Assembly (NCBI GenBank): GCA_038049695.1
Contig: CP142456.1
Coordinates: 19,558,501 to 19,622,500 of the forward strand
From: Cinnamomum chago
Lineage: Eukaryota; Streptophyta; Magnoliopsida; Laurales; Lauraceae
Length of the DNA: 64,000 nt
Direction of reading: 5' to 3'
Part shown: positions 1 through 11,589 of the stretch, piece after piece
Position numbering within the stretch: the stretch's first letter is position 1
Layout: every line of letters starts with the position of its first letter
Made by a program: the position numbers and the translations under genes
The notes under the pieces: model-generated
Seen by the model: only the letters and a program-made list of their open reading frames with translations
What the model was told of the DNA's origin: nothing
Databases searched by the model: none

Positions 1-674
1 GTTCCAGAACATCTGAAAATGTTAGTGTAGATATCAATACTAATTTTTGTTTTTAATCCATTTGTATTCTGCATTATAAGGCTAAGTTTGATTGAGTTTG
101 ATTGCTTTAGATTCAAGATTGATACGCTCATATTTATCATCTTTGTCATAGTTGATGCTGTTGATTTCATGCTTCGATTGACCTGTTCATCACAAATTTT
201 CAAATGATTCCTCTTTTTTAAAATCACACCATGTATTTTGGTATGTTCTTCATTCCACATATGTAGCCTCATGTGTTTTGTGTAGTTGTTGTGTGGATTG
301 CAACTGTAGTTTATTTGTCAATTTTCATGTATGGCTCAAAATGGGTTTGATTTCATGAATTTGATGGGTCATAATTGAATTTGATAAGAATGTTAAGGTA
401 CTGAATCTGAGCTTATTTACTAAAGTTAGGATATAAAACCAAATCTAATTATTTTATGAGTTCACATCTGTATTTCAAATGGATTTAGTTCTTTTTTAAA
501 TTAGCCTGATTTAGAGCTTACAAGTATTCATAAGAACATCACGTAATCAGTACATGGTTAGATATGTGCAAGCTAATTGATTATTTGAAAGAATAAGAGA
601 AAAAAAAAGCATACATTTACTTATAAATATGGATAAGTACTCATATTTGTTCTTCTTGTGGTAGGGAGTTAAAT

Positions 675-3495
675 ATGGATAAAAGTTGGATGCAGCTTCG
701 GGGTAGACATTTACCTGCTTACATGAAAGGAATTAAAGACTTTATTGAGTATGCGCGTGATTATGCGGATAAAAGCAATAGGATAAAATGTCCATGTAAC
801 AAGTGCAACAATAGATATTTCAAACCCATTAATATGGTTAAATCACATTTGGAGGAAAATGGAATAGATAAGACTTATACCCGGTGGGTATTTCATGGCG
901 AAGATTTTGAGGAGATGAGTGAGGCTGAAGACGATGATGGTGATGGTGGTGTAGAGCAACGTTGTGATGGGTTGCAGGAAATGTTAGCAGACGTATGTGA
1001 GGGAAGGTATGAGATGAATATTAATGTGGAAAATATACCACAAGGGGAAGCATCTAGTAGTCATGGTCCTAGTGCAGCATATGAGGATCCATAACTGTCT
1101 GATGCGATCTCAAATGACTTAGTTCCACAACCATTTGATACGATGTTAAATGATTTGCACCTTCCACTATATCCAGGGTGTGAGAAGTTTTCAAAATTGG
1201 AATTCCTTGTGAAGTTGATGCATGTAAAAATAATCAACCATTGGAGTAACAAATCATTTGATATGAATCTTCAATTGATTAAAGCGGCATTGCCTACTGG
1301 TGAGACGCTTCCCAAGTCATATTATGAGGCTAAGAAGTATATGCAGGACTTGGGTCTTGGCTATGTTCCTATACATGCATGCAAATATGATTGTGCACTC
1401 TTTCGGAAGGAGCACGAACATAAAACTAATTGTCCAGAATGTGGTGAGCCGAGGTATAAACTTAATGAAGGTAAGGGTAAGAAGATTCCTCAAAAAGTTT
1501 TACGGTATTTTCCATTGAAGCCTAGACTGCAGAGGTTGTTTATATCAAGAAAAACAGCTGAAGATATGAGGTGGCACAAGGAAAAGCGAGTTGGGGAGGA
1601 TAATGTATATAGGCATCCAGCAGATAGTCAAGTTTGGGAGGAATTTGACAAGGTTTATCCGTGGTTTGCGAAAGATCCTCGTAATGTCCGTCTTGGCCTC
1701 GCGAGCGACGGGTTCAATCCTTTAGGGGACATGAGCACTTCCTATAGCATGTGGCCTGTCATGCTTATCCCATATAATTTGCCACCTTGGAAATGTATGA
1801 AAGAACCCTTCCTTTTCATGTCATTACTTATTCCTGGACCAAAAGCACCCGGAAATGACATCGATGTGTACCTGGTACCATTGATAGATGAATTGAAGGA
1901 ACTATGGGAAAATGGCGTAGAGACTTTTGATATAGTGACAAGAAAGAAATTCAATTTGCATGCAGCACTTTTATGGACTATTAATGATTTTCCTGCATAT
2001 GGAAACTTGTCTGGTTGGAGTACGAAGGGGTACATGGCATGTCCAATTTGCAACAAGGATGCATGTTCAATGTATTTGAAGCATGGACGAAAGCTATGTT
2101 TCATGTGCCACCGTCGTTTCTTGCCGCCCAGGCATGCTTGGCGACGCCGTTTTAAGGATCACTTTGATGGTAATATTGAGCGCCGGTCAAAACCTAAGAA
2201 GTTATCTGGGGATGAAGTTTCTGCACAATTAGAACGTGTCCAACCTAACAAATTTGGCAAGGCACCAAACAATAAGAAGAGGAAACGAACTGAGATGGAG
2301 TTGAATTGGACAAAAAAGAGCATATTTTTTGAACTATCGTATTGGCGAGCACTAAAACTTCGACATAATCTGGATGTGATGCACATAGAAAAGAACATTT
2401 GTGATAATGTGTTAGGAACATTGTTGAATCTAGATGGGAAAACAAAAGACATCGTGAAAGCTCGCATGGATTTAGAGGCAATGGGTATACGAAAGGAATT
2501 ACACTTAATCCCGAACGGTGATAAAGTAATGGTGCCACCTGCATGCTATACACTTTCTGGAGCAGAGAAAAAGAGCTTTTGTGAATGGTTTAAATCGGTT
2601 AAGTTCCCAGACGGATATGCATCTAATATATCTCGATGTGTGAATATTACAGATGGTAAAATATCAGGATTGAAAAGTCATGATTGTCACGTCCTTTTAC
2701 AACGGCTTCTACCGGTTGTAATACGTGGATATTTGAATGATGATGTTTGTATCCCATTGATTGAATTGGGTATTTTCTTTAACGAGTTGTGCAGCAAGAC
2801 ATTAAAGTTGCAGGCGTTAGAGAAGATGGAAAGGGACATTGCCATTATACTTTGTAAGCTAGAACGAATATTTCCACCGGCATTCTTTGATGTCATGGTT
2901 CACTTAGCAGTTCATTTGCCATATGAGGCGAAAATTGGTGGACCTGTGCAATACCGATGGATGTATCCTATTGAAAGGTGATTTGTATAAGTTATTAATT
3001 TTTATATGATGTCTTTATGAATGTAATTTATTACTTTTTTATTTAGTAACTATAAAATTATAAACAGATTCTTGCACACTCTAAAGCAATACGTGCGCAA
3101 CAAAGCATGTCCAGAAGGCTCAATTGCAGAATCATATATTTACGGTGAATGCCTCTCATTTTGTTCTATGTATTTTGAAGGCATAGAAACAAAATTCAAC
3201 CGTGAAGAACGGAGTTATGATGGAGGTCAGGGGCAATCATATGAAGGGCTTCATGTTTTTGGACAAATTGTCCGACATTAGGGTCTCGATCATATGAGAT
3301 ATTGGATATAGTGGAGTATAACAAAATTCGATATTACGTGCTAAATAATTCCGAGGAAATTGCATCATATCATGAGTAAGTGAACTATGTACCTATAATA
3401 TAATTGCATATGAGGTATTTGTATATTAAATTTTGCATTCGTATTATATTGGTATATACTTCTTATATAGGGAGCACAAGTCAGAGCTTCAAAGG
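675..3495 (+). pseudogene. CACTA transposase (TNPD/tnp2-like), interrupted by stops
   Basis: The frame opens at ATG 675 with a transposase-associated N-terminal domain: a basic start, then Cys-rich KCPCNKCNN and the ending RWVFHGE. An in-frame TAA at 1092-1094 interrupts it. The same frame resumes at once and runs to 2977 through the tnp2 domain (LHLPLYPGC, KTNCPECG, LASDGFNP, NLDVMHIEKNICDN) and into a DUF4218-type domain. An intron at 2978-3067 (GT-AG) restores YPIER-FLHTLKQYVRN, the conserved DUF4218 continuation. Further stops begin at 3279. A last recognisable piece (VEYNKIRYYVLNN, then EEHKSELQR across a splice at 3376-3470) ends at 3495. The usual long DUF4216 region is missing. It would excise and integrate CACTA elements if intact; as read it is not translatable in one piece. 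The 1092 stop could also be a sequencing error. Confidence 0.85.
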
Positions 3496-3842
3496 GTAAG
3501 CGTACACAATGTCGATCATGCGTAAGAAAACAGATGATTTACTCTACCATCCAAAAAAGAAAAAGAAAAAAAAAACAAAACAGATAATATACTCAAGTTG
3601 ACATGTGATAATACTCTATTCAAGGTTGTAGTTTCTTTGAGATTTTCAGTGCTCTGAATTATTTGTTGCATTCATTGTAAAGATTTCAGCACTGTCTAGT
3701 TTATAGGATTTTCTTCATCGCATGTCAATATTGTTCATGTTTGTCATGTTAAATTATAAAAGAAAGAAACTCATAATCTTTCAAAAGTTGGGGCTGTTGC
3801 TATTTTTATTGGAAATATTTCTATATACTTTTGTTTCTAGTT

Positions 3843-5535
3843 ATGAGAACAGGAAGGATGCAAACGAGTGCACAAGAACGGGATGCTTCAATATTTGATT
3901 CGACGATTGAGCCAGAGGCAAATAGCGTTGGTAAGATCAATACTATTAGTTATATATTTTTATAAAATTATTAAGTTTCATGTATTTTTTTATTAACTAT
4001 TTTCTTTTTCCTTTTAGCTTCGACCTACCATGTCACCTCCACTAGAAGAGGACGTGGTAGCTCAAAAAATATCTCCCTTACCAGGCTTATTAAGGATACG
4101 GGTCAAAAGCTAAAGATTGAAATCCCTGAAGGGCTGTCTAGACCAGTTGGCAAGTATGCAAAACAATTTAAGACTGAAGTTGGCATAATTTGTCGAACGT
4201 ATGCTCCTCTTGCATGTTCCACTTGGCCAACGGTTAAACAAGAACATAGGCAAGTTTTTTATGATCGCATTTTGGTAATTCAGTCCTCAAAATTTTATTT
4301 TTTGCCTTTATTTTGCATACTATGTTATTTGAAAGTTGGATACAAAATTAAGTAATCTCTTTCCTGTAAAATATATCTAACAAACTTATTATGAATGCAT
4401 CTTATTTGTAGGACAAATTTGATATAGATCTTCATGATCCACGTTTGAAAAAAGCTGTTAACAGTTATTTAGCATCAACATTCAAAAACTATAGCAACAT
4501 AATGCACTCCCATTATAAGAGGGCTGGCAATCACAAGGTGGCATGCCAGAAACCTTATGAAGGTGTGTCACAAGAAGATTGGGAGTTGTGCTGCAATAGG
4601 TTTTGTTCAGAAGAGTTTCAGGTGAAATTTATTTTTAACTGTATTACCTACATAGAAATGATTTTTTTTTAGAAAATCTTGACGGCATTTCTAATCGTTA
4701 ACTTGAATGCAAAAAGTTAGTAAAAAGAATTCCGAAAACCGACAGCTGCTTAAAGTGAACCATTGTGCGGGTTCAAAATCATTTGTCGAATATCTTCATG
4801 AGACGGTATTAGTAATTCTAATATTTTAATAAGTATTGATTTATTAGCTTTTTTTTTAATTTAATATTGTGTTCAAATTATACAGCGTGATGCTCCAATT
4901 GGTAGGATAGAATTGTGGCACAAGACACATTATAGTCAAGAGAAGGGTTGGTCTACTCCCGAGTGTCAGCTGCTCTATGTAAGGACACTTTTTTTAAAGT
5001 TTCATCTAATTAATTATTTCTTTTGTTCTTCAGTTTTTCTATACATTTCTAAATATTTATGTGAATTTTTTTTCTATTTTAGGATAAAATGATTACACTC
5101 CAGTCGCAGCCCACAGAAGAGGATTCTCCCCCATTGACAGATAATGAGATATGCAAACGAGTGTTGGGTACAAGGCATGGATATGTCTGAGGTCTTGGGC
5201 ATGGCGTTGTGGCCCCTCCATCCTCTTCAACGGGCCTTCAAAATAATCAGCGGGTGGAAGAGCTTACTAAGAAGGTCGTGACAGCTGAAAGACAAGCTCA
5301 AGAGTTGGCTGAGCAGTTACAGTGGATGGAAGCTCAGATGGAGGCTCAAAGGCAACAAATGGAGGCTCAGATGGAGGTTCAGATGGCGGGTCAAAAACAA
5401 CAGATGGAGGCTCAGATGGAGGGTCAAAAACAACAGATGGAGGCTCAGATAAATGAAATGAGGTCCTGGCAAAAGAATATGGAGGCTATGATGCAATCTA
5501 TAATGGCGCAAAAGATGGGCACTCGTCCATGGTAA
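3843..5535 (+). pseudogene. CACTA TNPA-like protein (plant transposase, Ptta/En/Spm family), multi-exon with one stop
   Basis: Exons read from frame and GT-AG borders are about 3843-3930, 4018-4274, 4412-4621, ~4710-4805, 4886-4980 and 5083-5535. Encoded landmarks fit the plant Ptta/En/Spm family: TRRGRGSSKN near the start, then PVGKYAKQFKTEVG, WELCCNRFCSEEFQ, GRIELWHKTHYS and a C-terminal coiled coil. The coiled coil is built from repeated MEAQ units (5320-5480) and ends at 5535. In the last exon the usual GYVRGLGHG is GYV-stop-GLGHG: a TGA at 5188-5190 sits where CGA is expected. This protein class binds subterminal repeats, and the GCGACGC cluster downstream is the likely target. Start choice is tentative. 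Confidence 0.8.
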
Positions 5536-6445
5536 AATATTTATTCTTTGCTTTTATACATCATCAGGTGCATGTTCAGTTCAAATAGAAGGAAAATAAA
5601 AATGGATAAAATTTCATCTTAAATTATTAGATATCAGGTGCTTCATTTTCTTAGTTGCAGTTTCCATGTTGAATCTCTTCACAAATGTCACATACCCAAA
5701 AGGCATATATAGTGAAGGAATGTTTAAAATGAGAAATAAGTAGCCGTATCATCAAGTCAATTTGATTTCTTCCATGCCCCCATATACATCAAGGGCCATG
5801 ATTTGAATGATATGGATTGATGTACATGTGGTGACTTTGTGTATAGGCTACAATCAACATGAATAGATAAGATTTCAACTTGATATCTCAAGTTTTAGTT
5901 TTAACATCTATCTTGTTTTATAGATTTCAACATCTATCTTGTTTTATTTATTACAGATCGAAATGGGAGATGAAGAGAAAATTAGAACAAGCAACATTTT
6001 TTGGACCCGTTTGGATGGCGCAGATCAATTTGAGGATGCTATATTTTATCGTGGAAATTGTTCGTTGTCTCCGTGTGATACATGTCGAAGACTGCTTTTC
6101 AGTTATTGTTTCTATGTTTTTTTGAGACTAGCTATTATATAGATTTATGATTAACAGAATTTTAGCAATTTCTTCAGCAATAATTTGTGATAAGGACAAC
6201 TGTTTCATTGCATTCAAATTCAATGAATTAATTTAGTTTATGTTTTTACTTCGGTGGAGTGTTATTTTCATACCTGAATTGCAACTTAGAGATATATGAT
6301 TGTGAAGACCTAAGGATGACTTTGCATTAAAGATTTGTGAATGGATGACTTGTGAAAGGATGATGAGATTATATTAGTATTGATTGGGTATAAAATCAGG
6401 AAAAATATATCTATTTTAAAATTATTAAAAAATATTTTATTGAGA

Positions 6446-6867
6446 AATTATTATTTGCGACGCTTTTATTTTATTGCAAATAATCAAATGTAACAAGATA
6501 AATATTATTTACCACACCACATAAGCGTCGCAAAAAAAAAATATTTGCAACTTTATATGAGCGTCGCCTTTAATAATTTATTAACGACCTTTTAGAATCG
6601 TCGCAAATATAAATTATTGGTGACGCAATTTTACCGTTGCAAATAAATCATTATTTGCGACGTTTATAATACGTCGCAATTTATACGTAATTAGCAACGC
6701 TTTGAAACCGTTGCAAATACTCTCTTATTGCCACGCTGCAGTCTTTAGCGTAGCTAATCTTTTTGCGACCCCATTATTTGCGACCCCTCTGCGACGCTTA
6801 GTTTTTTGCGTCGCAATTACTTATTGCGACGCTTTTTATATTATTTGTGACGCAAATTGTTGTAGTG
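6446..6867. repeat. CACTA subterminal repeat array and 3' terminus
   Basis: About a dozen copies of a GCGACGC/GCGTCGC-type motif and variants (GCGACG, CGTCGCAA, CCGTTGCAAAT) occur in both orientations in 420 bp, set in AT-rich spacers. The block ends with TTGTTGTAGTG at 6857-6867. This matches the subterminal binding-site arrays of CACTA elements. The boundary at 6446 is approximate. Confidence 0.85.
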
Positions 6868-6870
6868 GAT

Positions 6871-8040
6871 CTCTAAAGGCCTACCCCAATTCAACACAAG
6901 TGACAAGCACAACCTAGCATGGTGAGGCGGCGTCCCCAAGGTTGATGACTTACGTCGGACTTGCAGGGTGACAGTTTGGGCGCCAATTAAGGATCCAAGC
7001 CATTGTGATTGTTAGACGCTCAAATGCATATGATGAAAGGAGGGTCATGGTACAATACAGAGCTCCACGGTATATGTTCATGGACGCATTCTATACTCAT
7101 CGGGAGGGGTTGTCTAGCAAATAGAAAGTCGCCCCACTGATGATCCGAAGGATTTTGGCTACTCCCTGAAGGAAACGTCTAAGCCTGGGGCTGGGAGACC
7201 ACCGAACACACATCGTACAGACGAGCTCGCAGGCACGACGCTGGAAAACGAAACACTCACTTTAGAAGAGCGGGAGAAAACACTCTTCGAAAGTCAGTGA
7301 CATCCACAACAATCAGCTACGTTACTTAGAAGTTCCAAGAAGTCACTTACTCCCTTCGGTTATGCTGTGAAGTAGTATTTTTTTATCATTAATCTAATTT
7401 TGTTTCCAAAGTATTGGCCACGACAAATACGTTTTTGAGAAACAAAACTAACTCGACAAAACTAAAGATAGTTCACCTAATGAATAAGTATACAAAAACT
7501 ACATTGTGAAGGCCCATGTGTCTGGCAGGTTACCTAAGTAGTAACATGGGCAAACAGTGGTGATCCCACCTTCCCTTCAGACTTCCCTTGCTTTTGCCTA
7601 GTTGTCTATTGAGTCAACTACATCGGGTAGGAAGTGAATATTCGATTTTTTTTATTCTGGTTTCGACCCTTGATCCTATCGAGCGACCCCTCCCGACAAT
7701 TCCTCATTTATCAATTTTATACCATCTGGTATATTCAGTAAGAACGTCTCCAAAACAAAATCTTCATCGTCCTCTGCATCATCTAGGACACTTCAAAACC
7801 TGAAAATGATCACGGGTAGGAGTGAAGTGATAAGAGGCAAAGAATTTGGTCGAAAGTCGAAACCAATCAAGTCTCGACTTAATAAAGTACCATCAAACAA
7901 GTGATGCTATCCACGACATATACATAAAGATAGCAGTAACAAGACTTTCATGATCTTTTCCCTGATGAGAGGACACTATGATATCTTCTCAATCCCACAT
8001 GAAGTAAAAAAAAAAACTTAAAAGAAAGAAGAGAAATTTG
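6871..8040. other. Unassigned stretch between CACTA end and mitochondrial insert
   Basis: No convincing coding frame, repeat terminus or RNA gene is visible in this 1.2 kb. It is less AT-rich than its surroundings, with several GC-rich phrases near 6930-7000 and 7180-7240. It could be more of the organellar insert or a decayed LTR element; I cannot decide from sequence alone. Confidence 0.4.
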
Positions 8041-9718
8041 TCCATGTTTCCAGAGAGAGGCCGCTTTCTCTCGGGCCAGCAGTCTTCTACTTCTAGTCAA
8101 CTACTCTATGACGGGCTTCCCTGTTTCCTGGGCTCTACTCGCTCGTCTACGCTCCAACCAAGCAAGTTATAATTGAAAAATAATGTTTCCTTCTATAAAA
8201 AAGGCAAACAATCGGGTCAAAATATATAAAAGATTTTATCAAAATCTAGATGGATCCCTATCTTTATCTCTATCCACAAACATACCTATCTATATGGAGA
8301 GAGATCTATCTATAAATCGATCTAGACTATCCTCTATCCGGATAGATATATCCCTATGAGCGACTATGCCAATCTTTTCTTATATGTTTTGGCCACGTCC
8401 GTTTCTGCTCCGAAGAGGAAGGTTTGGATCTTTCAATCTTATTTTGTGAGGGATGTGACCTATGTTAGGTCCATAAGATACCACAGCTTTTGGTGTTCTA
8501 TGATTCACCTCTGAATAATGAGTAAGTAGTTCAATCCTTTTGATTCTTCTCTTCCTAAGAAACTGATGGGGGGATCCGGAGCAATAAGTGGAATTACTAT
8601 ATAAAGAAGAGTTTTTAACTAAAGGACTCATTGTTCAAGTGGGAAGATTTTGATGTTTCTCGTTCCTTTTCTTCAATAAGAATTCGAATTTGAAATGATA
8701 CAAATTCTTCTTCATTCAGTTGTGCTCAGCGAATGAACTGACTAAGCATACTATTTCGGATCCAAACTTCTTTGTTCTTTTGAAGTCTTCTTCTTGCATA
8801 GAAGAATGCAACTGTTACAAAAATGGGGATTTGAGTAGTAGGCAGCAACCCCTCTTAGTTTTGAGTAGGCGGAACCATTCTGTTTTGGTTTTTCTTCAAA
8901 TTCTTACTAGGTGATGCAGGAATTTGCCTATGATTTTTTCAACTGATATGTCGATATAGGGGGATCTCCTTATTTCTTCACCGCAGGTTCTCGTGTCATT
9001 TTCTTGAAAAGATATTAGATCACCGTGGGACACTTTCAAATGAGTAATGCTTACCATTCCATTATTCACACAAACTCTTCGGTGACTTATCGGCTGGCTT
9101 GCTTGAGGAATAGTTTCGCTAAAATGAAGATGAATCGGAATAACGTCTGATCTTGTTTCTGGATTGAGTGGAAAAGGGATATATGAAGTTCGTTCTATTC
9201 CTCTATGCATCTCTATGATGGGTAAATCCCCATGAAAAAGGGGCAACTTTGGTGTAGTTTGTGATTTGATGTAACTGTTTAGATTTTCCCTCGGATAAAT
9301 ATTTCTCTTAATAGATCTCTTCTAATTCCTTAAACTTCAGCGTTGTATTGTAGTAAGTTCTCTATTCCGAACATTTCCCGGAAGTGGACAACAAGTTTTA
9401 AATCTTAATGCAGGTAAGGTATATCTCGTTGAATCTGTCTTTTTCGCCACATCGCATATAATAGGAATCGAACCCCCTCTGCTGCTGTCGGGTGCATGTG
9501 CCGCTTAAGGTTGACAATGCCTCTTACCACCCCTATCTCTGAAGGGGCTTACGTGACTGATCTCGCTACTTAACCGTTGATAGGCTTTCATTCTCATATA
9601 GATCTCAAACTCATGCATTTTTCGTAAGGATGGATGATAATTGGTTTCGCCATCCTCATAGCCAGAAACTAGATCTACTCTCTCCAGCCTTTGCCTCAGT
9701 CAACTTCGAGGTGAAGCC
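8040..9718. other. Nuclear insert of mitochondrial DNA (NUMT) around rps4
   Basis: The core (8380-9452) is a recognisable plant mitochondrial rps4 on the minus strand. Flanking sequence on both sides has the even base composition of plant mitochondrial spacers and none of the repeats seen elsewhere here. On the right, GGAATCGAACC at 9464-9474 is, on the minus strand, a GGTTCGATTCC phrase like a tRNA T-arm, but I cannot fold a whole tRNA around it. Outer limits are estimates: the left is set where the composition changes, the right where copia reverse-transcriptase homology begins near 9719. Confidence 0.65.
8380..9452 (-). pseudogene. rps4: Mitochondrial ribosomal protein S4 (rps4) pseudogene in nuclear DNA
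   Basis: Read on the minus strand from ATG at 9452, the pieces follow plant mitochondrial rps4 in order. They are MWRKRQIQRDI; then, after a frame change, LPGNVRNRELTTIQR followed by a stop; then KIYPRENLN-like NIYPRENLNSY, LPLFHGDLPIIEMHRG, HRRVCVNNGMVSITHLK, EEIRRS and VEKIIGK. A frameshifted middle (MQEEDL-like remnant near 8790-8830) follows, and the C-terminus LRSRNGRGQNI ends at 8380. The span, 1073 bp, is close to a full mitochondrial rps4. At least two stops and several frameshifts show it is non-functional in the nucleus. In mitochondria the protein is a small-subunit ribosomal protein. Identification rests on many conserved phrases recalled from the family. Confidence 0.9.
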
Positions 9719-11500
9719 TTAGTTTCTGTTAACACTGATATATTATTACTAGTTAATAAGATATCATCTATATATGGTTCCAAAATAATAAACTGGCTCC
9801 CACTAATATTTAGATATATACATTAATCAACAGGCGGTGATGGTGTCATCAAACTTTAAGTACAATTGCCTTGAAACATGTTGAAGTCCATATATAGACT
9901 TCTTTAATTTGCAAACTAGTCATTTGTTACCTTTCAAGATATGGCCTAACCTTTTATCCCATAACTTAAATGAGTTCTTATTTATGACTCCTCTTATAAT
10001 TCCTATGTTCATATTTAAATCTATATTTAACATTGAGCAAAAACAGGGTCCAAATTCAACTTATATGAGCCATCACATCCATAATCATTACCAATATAAA
10101 TCTCATTTCTATAAATCTTTAACATTCCATGTCCAAAAATAAAGACAAAAACTTTACTGTCTAAACATGACAAAGAAGTTAAGTTTCTAGAAATTGAAGA
10201 AACATAAAAATGTATATGGAGGCTCAATTGGAATCCCATGTTTCAAGTCAATTGCAGCATCACAATGGTTTCGACCTTAGATTCTTACTGATTCCCCATA
10301 ATAATAGACGAGTGTCCATCACTTGGATTCCAGCTTGAAAGAAAGCCCTACAAACAATTACAAACATGAACCGTGGTTGTTGTATATATCCACCAAGTTG
10401 TAAGGTACATATATAAGGTTTGTTTCACAAATTACAAGAGATATGTTAGAGATCTTACCCTTCTTTTTTAGCCAGTTCTTGCGTTTTAAACAATCATTCT
10501 TAAGATGTCCTTTCTTGTTGCAAAAGAAGCATTTCAGATCCCCACCCTTCTTCTTGCCTTTTCTTTTCATTCTCTTTCTCTTTTCTTAGTCATCTTGCTT
10601 ATTTTTACCCTTAGGGCCCGTTTGGTAATTTACTTTGAAAATAAAGTGGAGTGAAGTGAAAAGAAAAGAATGAATAAAATATAAGTGAGTTATGATGATA
10701 TTTTGTTTTTAGTTGTTTGGAATGGAATATTTTTTACTTTTTGTATGGCGAAATGTAGATTTTTTGTCTTTTAGTGAGTAAATGTAGTTGCTTTTTGACT
10801 TTTTTTGGAAAAGATGGAGGGAATTTTTGTAAAAAGTATTTTTGATGGGATGTTTAACTTAACTTGACTTTATTAGTAAAATTACCAAACGGGCCCTTAA
10901 GGTTTTACTAAGATTTGTGAGAGACATGATTAACAACCAAACTCCTTTCCTTTCTCATCCTCCTCTCCTCTTGGTTGCATGTAGCGATTATTTCATTCAT
11001 AGACCACTTCTCTTCCCTTTGGTTATAGTTATAATGAAGGGGTCAAATGAGGATGGAAGTGTATTTAGGACTACTTGGCTCAAAATTTCATCTGACATGA
11101 TCATTTCAGCCTCCTTTAAGTTTTTCTGCTAGGTTAACCGTTTTTACAATATGTTTACTCACACGTTTGGAACCATCATGCCTTAAGTTAACAAGTCGAC
11201 TCCACATAGATGCTGTCAATGATTTCTCAAACACCTTAAATTGTTGTTCCAAAGCATCCATGCAACTTTTTGCATCTTCATAATATGTTAGAGTTGCCTT
11301 AAACTGCTTGGCAATTGTCGTCTTTATCAACTGCAGGCATAAATCATTAGATCTTTCTCACTTCTCAAATTCTGCTTGTTTGGCAACAGTAGAAGCATCA
11401 GTAGGCTTGGGTGGTTTAGGCTTCTTCAATGCAAGATCTATATTTAAAAGGCTTATGACAAATGTCCATGAATCTTTCTAATCGAAAACGTCGGAACCAG
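9719..11500 (-). mobile_element. Degraded Ty1-copia retrotransposon fragment
   Basis: On the minus strand, from high to low coordinates, the pieces keep copia gene order. A gag (UBN2-type) fragment at 11106-11330 reads LEQQFKVFEKS...LVNLRHDGS. A CCHC zinc knuckle at about 10480-10540 reads CFFCNKKGHLKNDC. A gag-pre-integrase fragment at 10027-10239 reads GHGMLKIYRNEIYIGN and YKLNLDPVF. Reverse-transcriptase remnants at about 9750-9930 read VCKLKKSIYGL and a decayed YVDD region. Integrase is missing and there are many stops. A MITE at 10614-10896 splits the gag part. No LTRs are visible, so both ends are approximate. Confidence 0.8.
10614..10896. mobile_element. PIF/Harbinger (Tourist-like) MITE
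   Basis: A 283-bp sequence is bounded by terminal inverted repeats that begin GGGCCCGTTTGGTAATTT on both sides, about 20 bp and nearly perfect. It is flanked by TTA at 10611-10613 and 10897-10899, the 3-bp target duplication of the PIF/Harbinger superfamily. It has no coding capacity. It lies inside the decayed copia fragment, so it inserted after that element. Confidence 0.88.
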
Positions 11501-11589
11501 TCAGAGTACGGATTTAAGAGGGCAAAGATAGATTATTGACAACTGAAATAAACACATATTCACAGGTAAAAGAGCAATTTATGATCTAC

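Larger units (their letters stand above)
1..6867 (+). mobile_element. CACTA (En/Spm) DNA transposon, 3' portion; 5' end outside window
   Basis: The segment carries the two genes typical of plant CACTA elements: a tnp2/TNPD-like transposase and a downstream TNPA-like protein. It ends at 6867 with TTGTTGTAGTG, the inverse of a CACTACAACAA terminus, which is the hallmark end of this superfamily. The last ~420 bp hold many direct and inverted copies of a GCGACGC motif, as expected of subterminal repeats. The three bases after the end are GAT; the matching target duplication cannot be checked because the left terminus is not in the window. No CACTACAA end is visible before base 675, so the left subterminal region lies upstream of base 1. 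The element looks only mildly decayed, with single stops inside otherwise long frames. Confidence 0.9.

Noticed and set aside
5317-5511. Leu/His-rich minus-strand frame under the CACTA coiled coil
   Set aside because: Shadow of the MEAQ repeats on the opposite strand.
7588-7803. 71-codon frame in the unassigned stretch
   Set aside because: No homology recognised and stops crowd the surrounding frames.
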